DNA of 64,000 bases from NCBI GenBank assembly GCA_003221035.1, contig QHUB01000014.1, forward strand, positions 1 through 64,000. The letters run 5' to 3'. Under the pieces are notes generated by a model that saw only the letters and a list, made by a program, of their open reading frames with translations, was not told the DNA's origin and did not search any database. This document shows, one piece after another, positions 63,482 to 64,000 of the stretch (positions are counted from its first letter, which is position 1; each line of letters starts with the position of its first letter). Made by a program: the position numbers and the translations under genes. The stretch comes from Gemmatimonadota bacterium. GTDB lineage: Bacteria; Gemmatimonadota; Gemmatimonadetes; Gemmatimonadales; GWC2-71-9.

Positions 63482-64000
63482 TCACAAAATGTCCCAAAAA
63501 TCACGCGTGACGTCGAAGGTGACGTGCAGATTGCGGCTCTGGACGCCATAGCCCGCTTCGAGCCGGAACACCCCCAGCCATTCGGCACCGAGTCCCACGG
63601 TCATGCGAGTCCCGGGGGTGGCCAGCCACGGCGTGAATATGAACGGCTCGGCCGCCCATCCGGTCGCGACGTACGGCGCGAGCGTAAGTGTGCCCGGCGT
63701 GCGGGCCGGGCCAACGCCCACGCTGAAGAAGGGCACCGGCACGCGCCATTCGACATGCACGAGGGCGGCGCGCTTACCGCCCCACTCGCGGAATTCATCC
63801 CCGAGCAATGTCGCGCGCCCGCCGAGGACAAAGATCCGATGCTCCGGCAGCCTGTCACTTCCGAGTCCGAACTCGATCCGAGTCAATAACCGCGTGGATC
63901 CCACGGGGACCAACACATGGCCGTTGCCGCTGAAGCGCAGGTAATGCTGGCCGACCTCGAGCGTCGTTTCCCCGGCGACGTCGCGCCGCACCGCAAAGCC
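63482..64000 (-). CDS. C-terminal part of an outer-membrane beta-barrel-like protein (truncated by window edge)
   Basis: The frame is open to base 64000, so the N-terminus lies outside; about 172 codons are visible. The sequence shows alternating hydrophobic strands with turns (HRIFVLGGRATLLGDEF, LTLAPYVATGWAAEPF, GLGAEWLGVFRLEAGYG, LHVTFDVTRDFWDIL) consistent with the end of a surface-antigen/BamA-like or similar barrel. The last residue is Leu, not the usual Phe. It lies 50 bases upstream of pilB on the same strand. The family is uncertain. Confidence 0.55.
   Translation of the reverse strand, partial: GFAVRRDVAGETTLEVGQHYLRFSGNGHVLVPVGSTRLLTRIEFGLGSDRLPEHRIFVLGGRATLLGDEFREWGGKRAALVHVEWRVPVPFFSVGVGPARTPGTLTLAPYVATGWAAEPFIFTPWLATPGTRMTVGLGAEWLGVFRLEAGYGVQSRNLHVTFDVTRDFWDIL

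Overview
The window is a gene-dense, G+C-rich chromosome segment with no IS element, prophage, CRISPR array or gap over 300 bases without a gene. Its style points to the phylum Gemmatimonadota: a TonB receptor with a carboxypeptidase-regulatory domain, a CBM9-like/DUF5916 barrel protein, a Ser/Thr kinase with a TolB-like and TPR-like C-terminal half, a caa3-type oxidase and a large polyphosphate/Pho gene set. This assignment is an inference from gene style; no rRNA gene is present to confirm it.

Layout. 1-2168: truncated TonB-dependent receptor. 2309-4036: polX. 4013-7574 (minus): ffh-rpsP-rimM-trmD-rplS-rnhB, with a half-length RimM. 7627-8961: DUF445 protein. 8942-12873 (minus): RNA methyltransferase, prepilin peptidase, a single-domain ClpA/C-like AAA+ ATPase and an exported HExxH protein. 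12903-16404: thiD, and the DUF5916 protein on the other strand. 16532-24142 (minus): a tightly coupled purine-nucleoside salvage operon (lipid-kinase-like protein, double 5'-nucleotidase, adenosine deaminase with a beta-grasp-like N-terminus, NupC transporter, purine nucleoside phosphorylase). 24159-26492: surE, sixA, CHAD protein. 26489-30351 (minus): ppx-ppk1. 30613-39665: phoB-phoR, porin-pstS-pstC-pstA-pstB1-pstB2-phoU. 39740-44167: rhomboid protease, dnaK-htrA. 44153-49918: two small membrane proteins and a caa3 oxidase operon. 49984-56899: Ser/Thr kinase, tRNA-Leu, tig-clpP-clpX-engB. 56896-64000: a secreted protein, an ApbE-like remnant, a hybrid histidine kinase, an ATL protein, a Nudix hydrolase, a PilB/GspE ATPase fused to a receiver domain, and a truncated barrel protein.

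How the genes fit together. From about 25.0 to 39.7 kb the window is a phosphate island: polyphosphate synthesis and breakdown (ppk1, ppx), a CHAD protein that may bind polyphosphate, the PhoBR two-component system, and high-affinity uptake with a dedicated porin and two PstB ATPases. Three non-coding stretches in it carry GTNAC cores at exact 11-base spacing, which I propose as this organism's Pho box. Just upstream lies a periplasm-to-cytoplasm purine salvage route: the nucleotidase releases nucleosides (and phosphate), NupC imports them, and adenosine deaminase and PNP process them.

The most unusual signal is not a gene. Short tandem units of 7, 8, 10 or 14 bases, mostly with G-runs, are often paired with inverted copies to form hairpins. 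They occur between genes and also in frame inside essential genes (ffh, engB, a pstB paralogue, a signal peptide). Unit sequences differ between loci while the architecture repeats, and several arms match the canonical G-quadruplex pattern.
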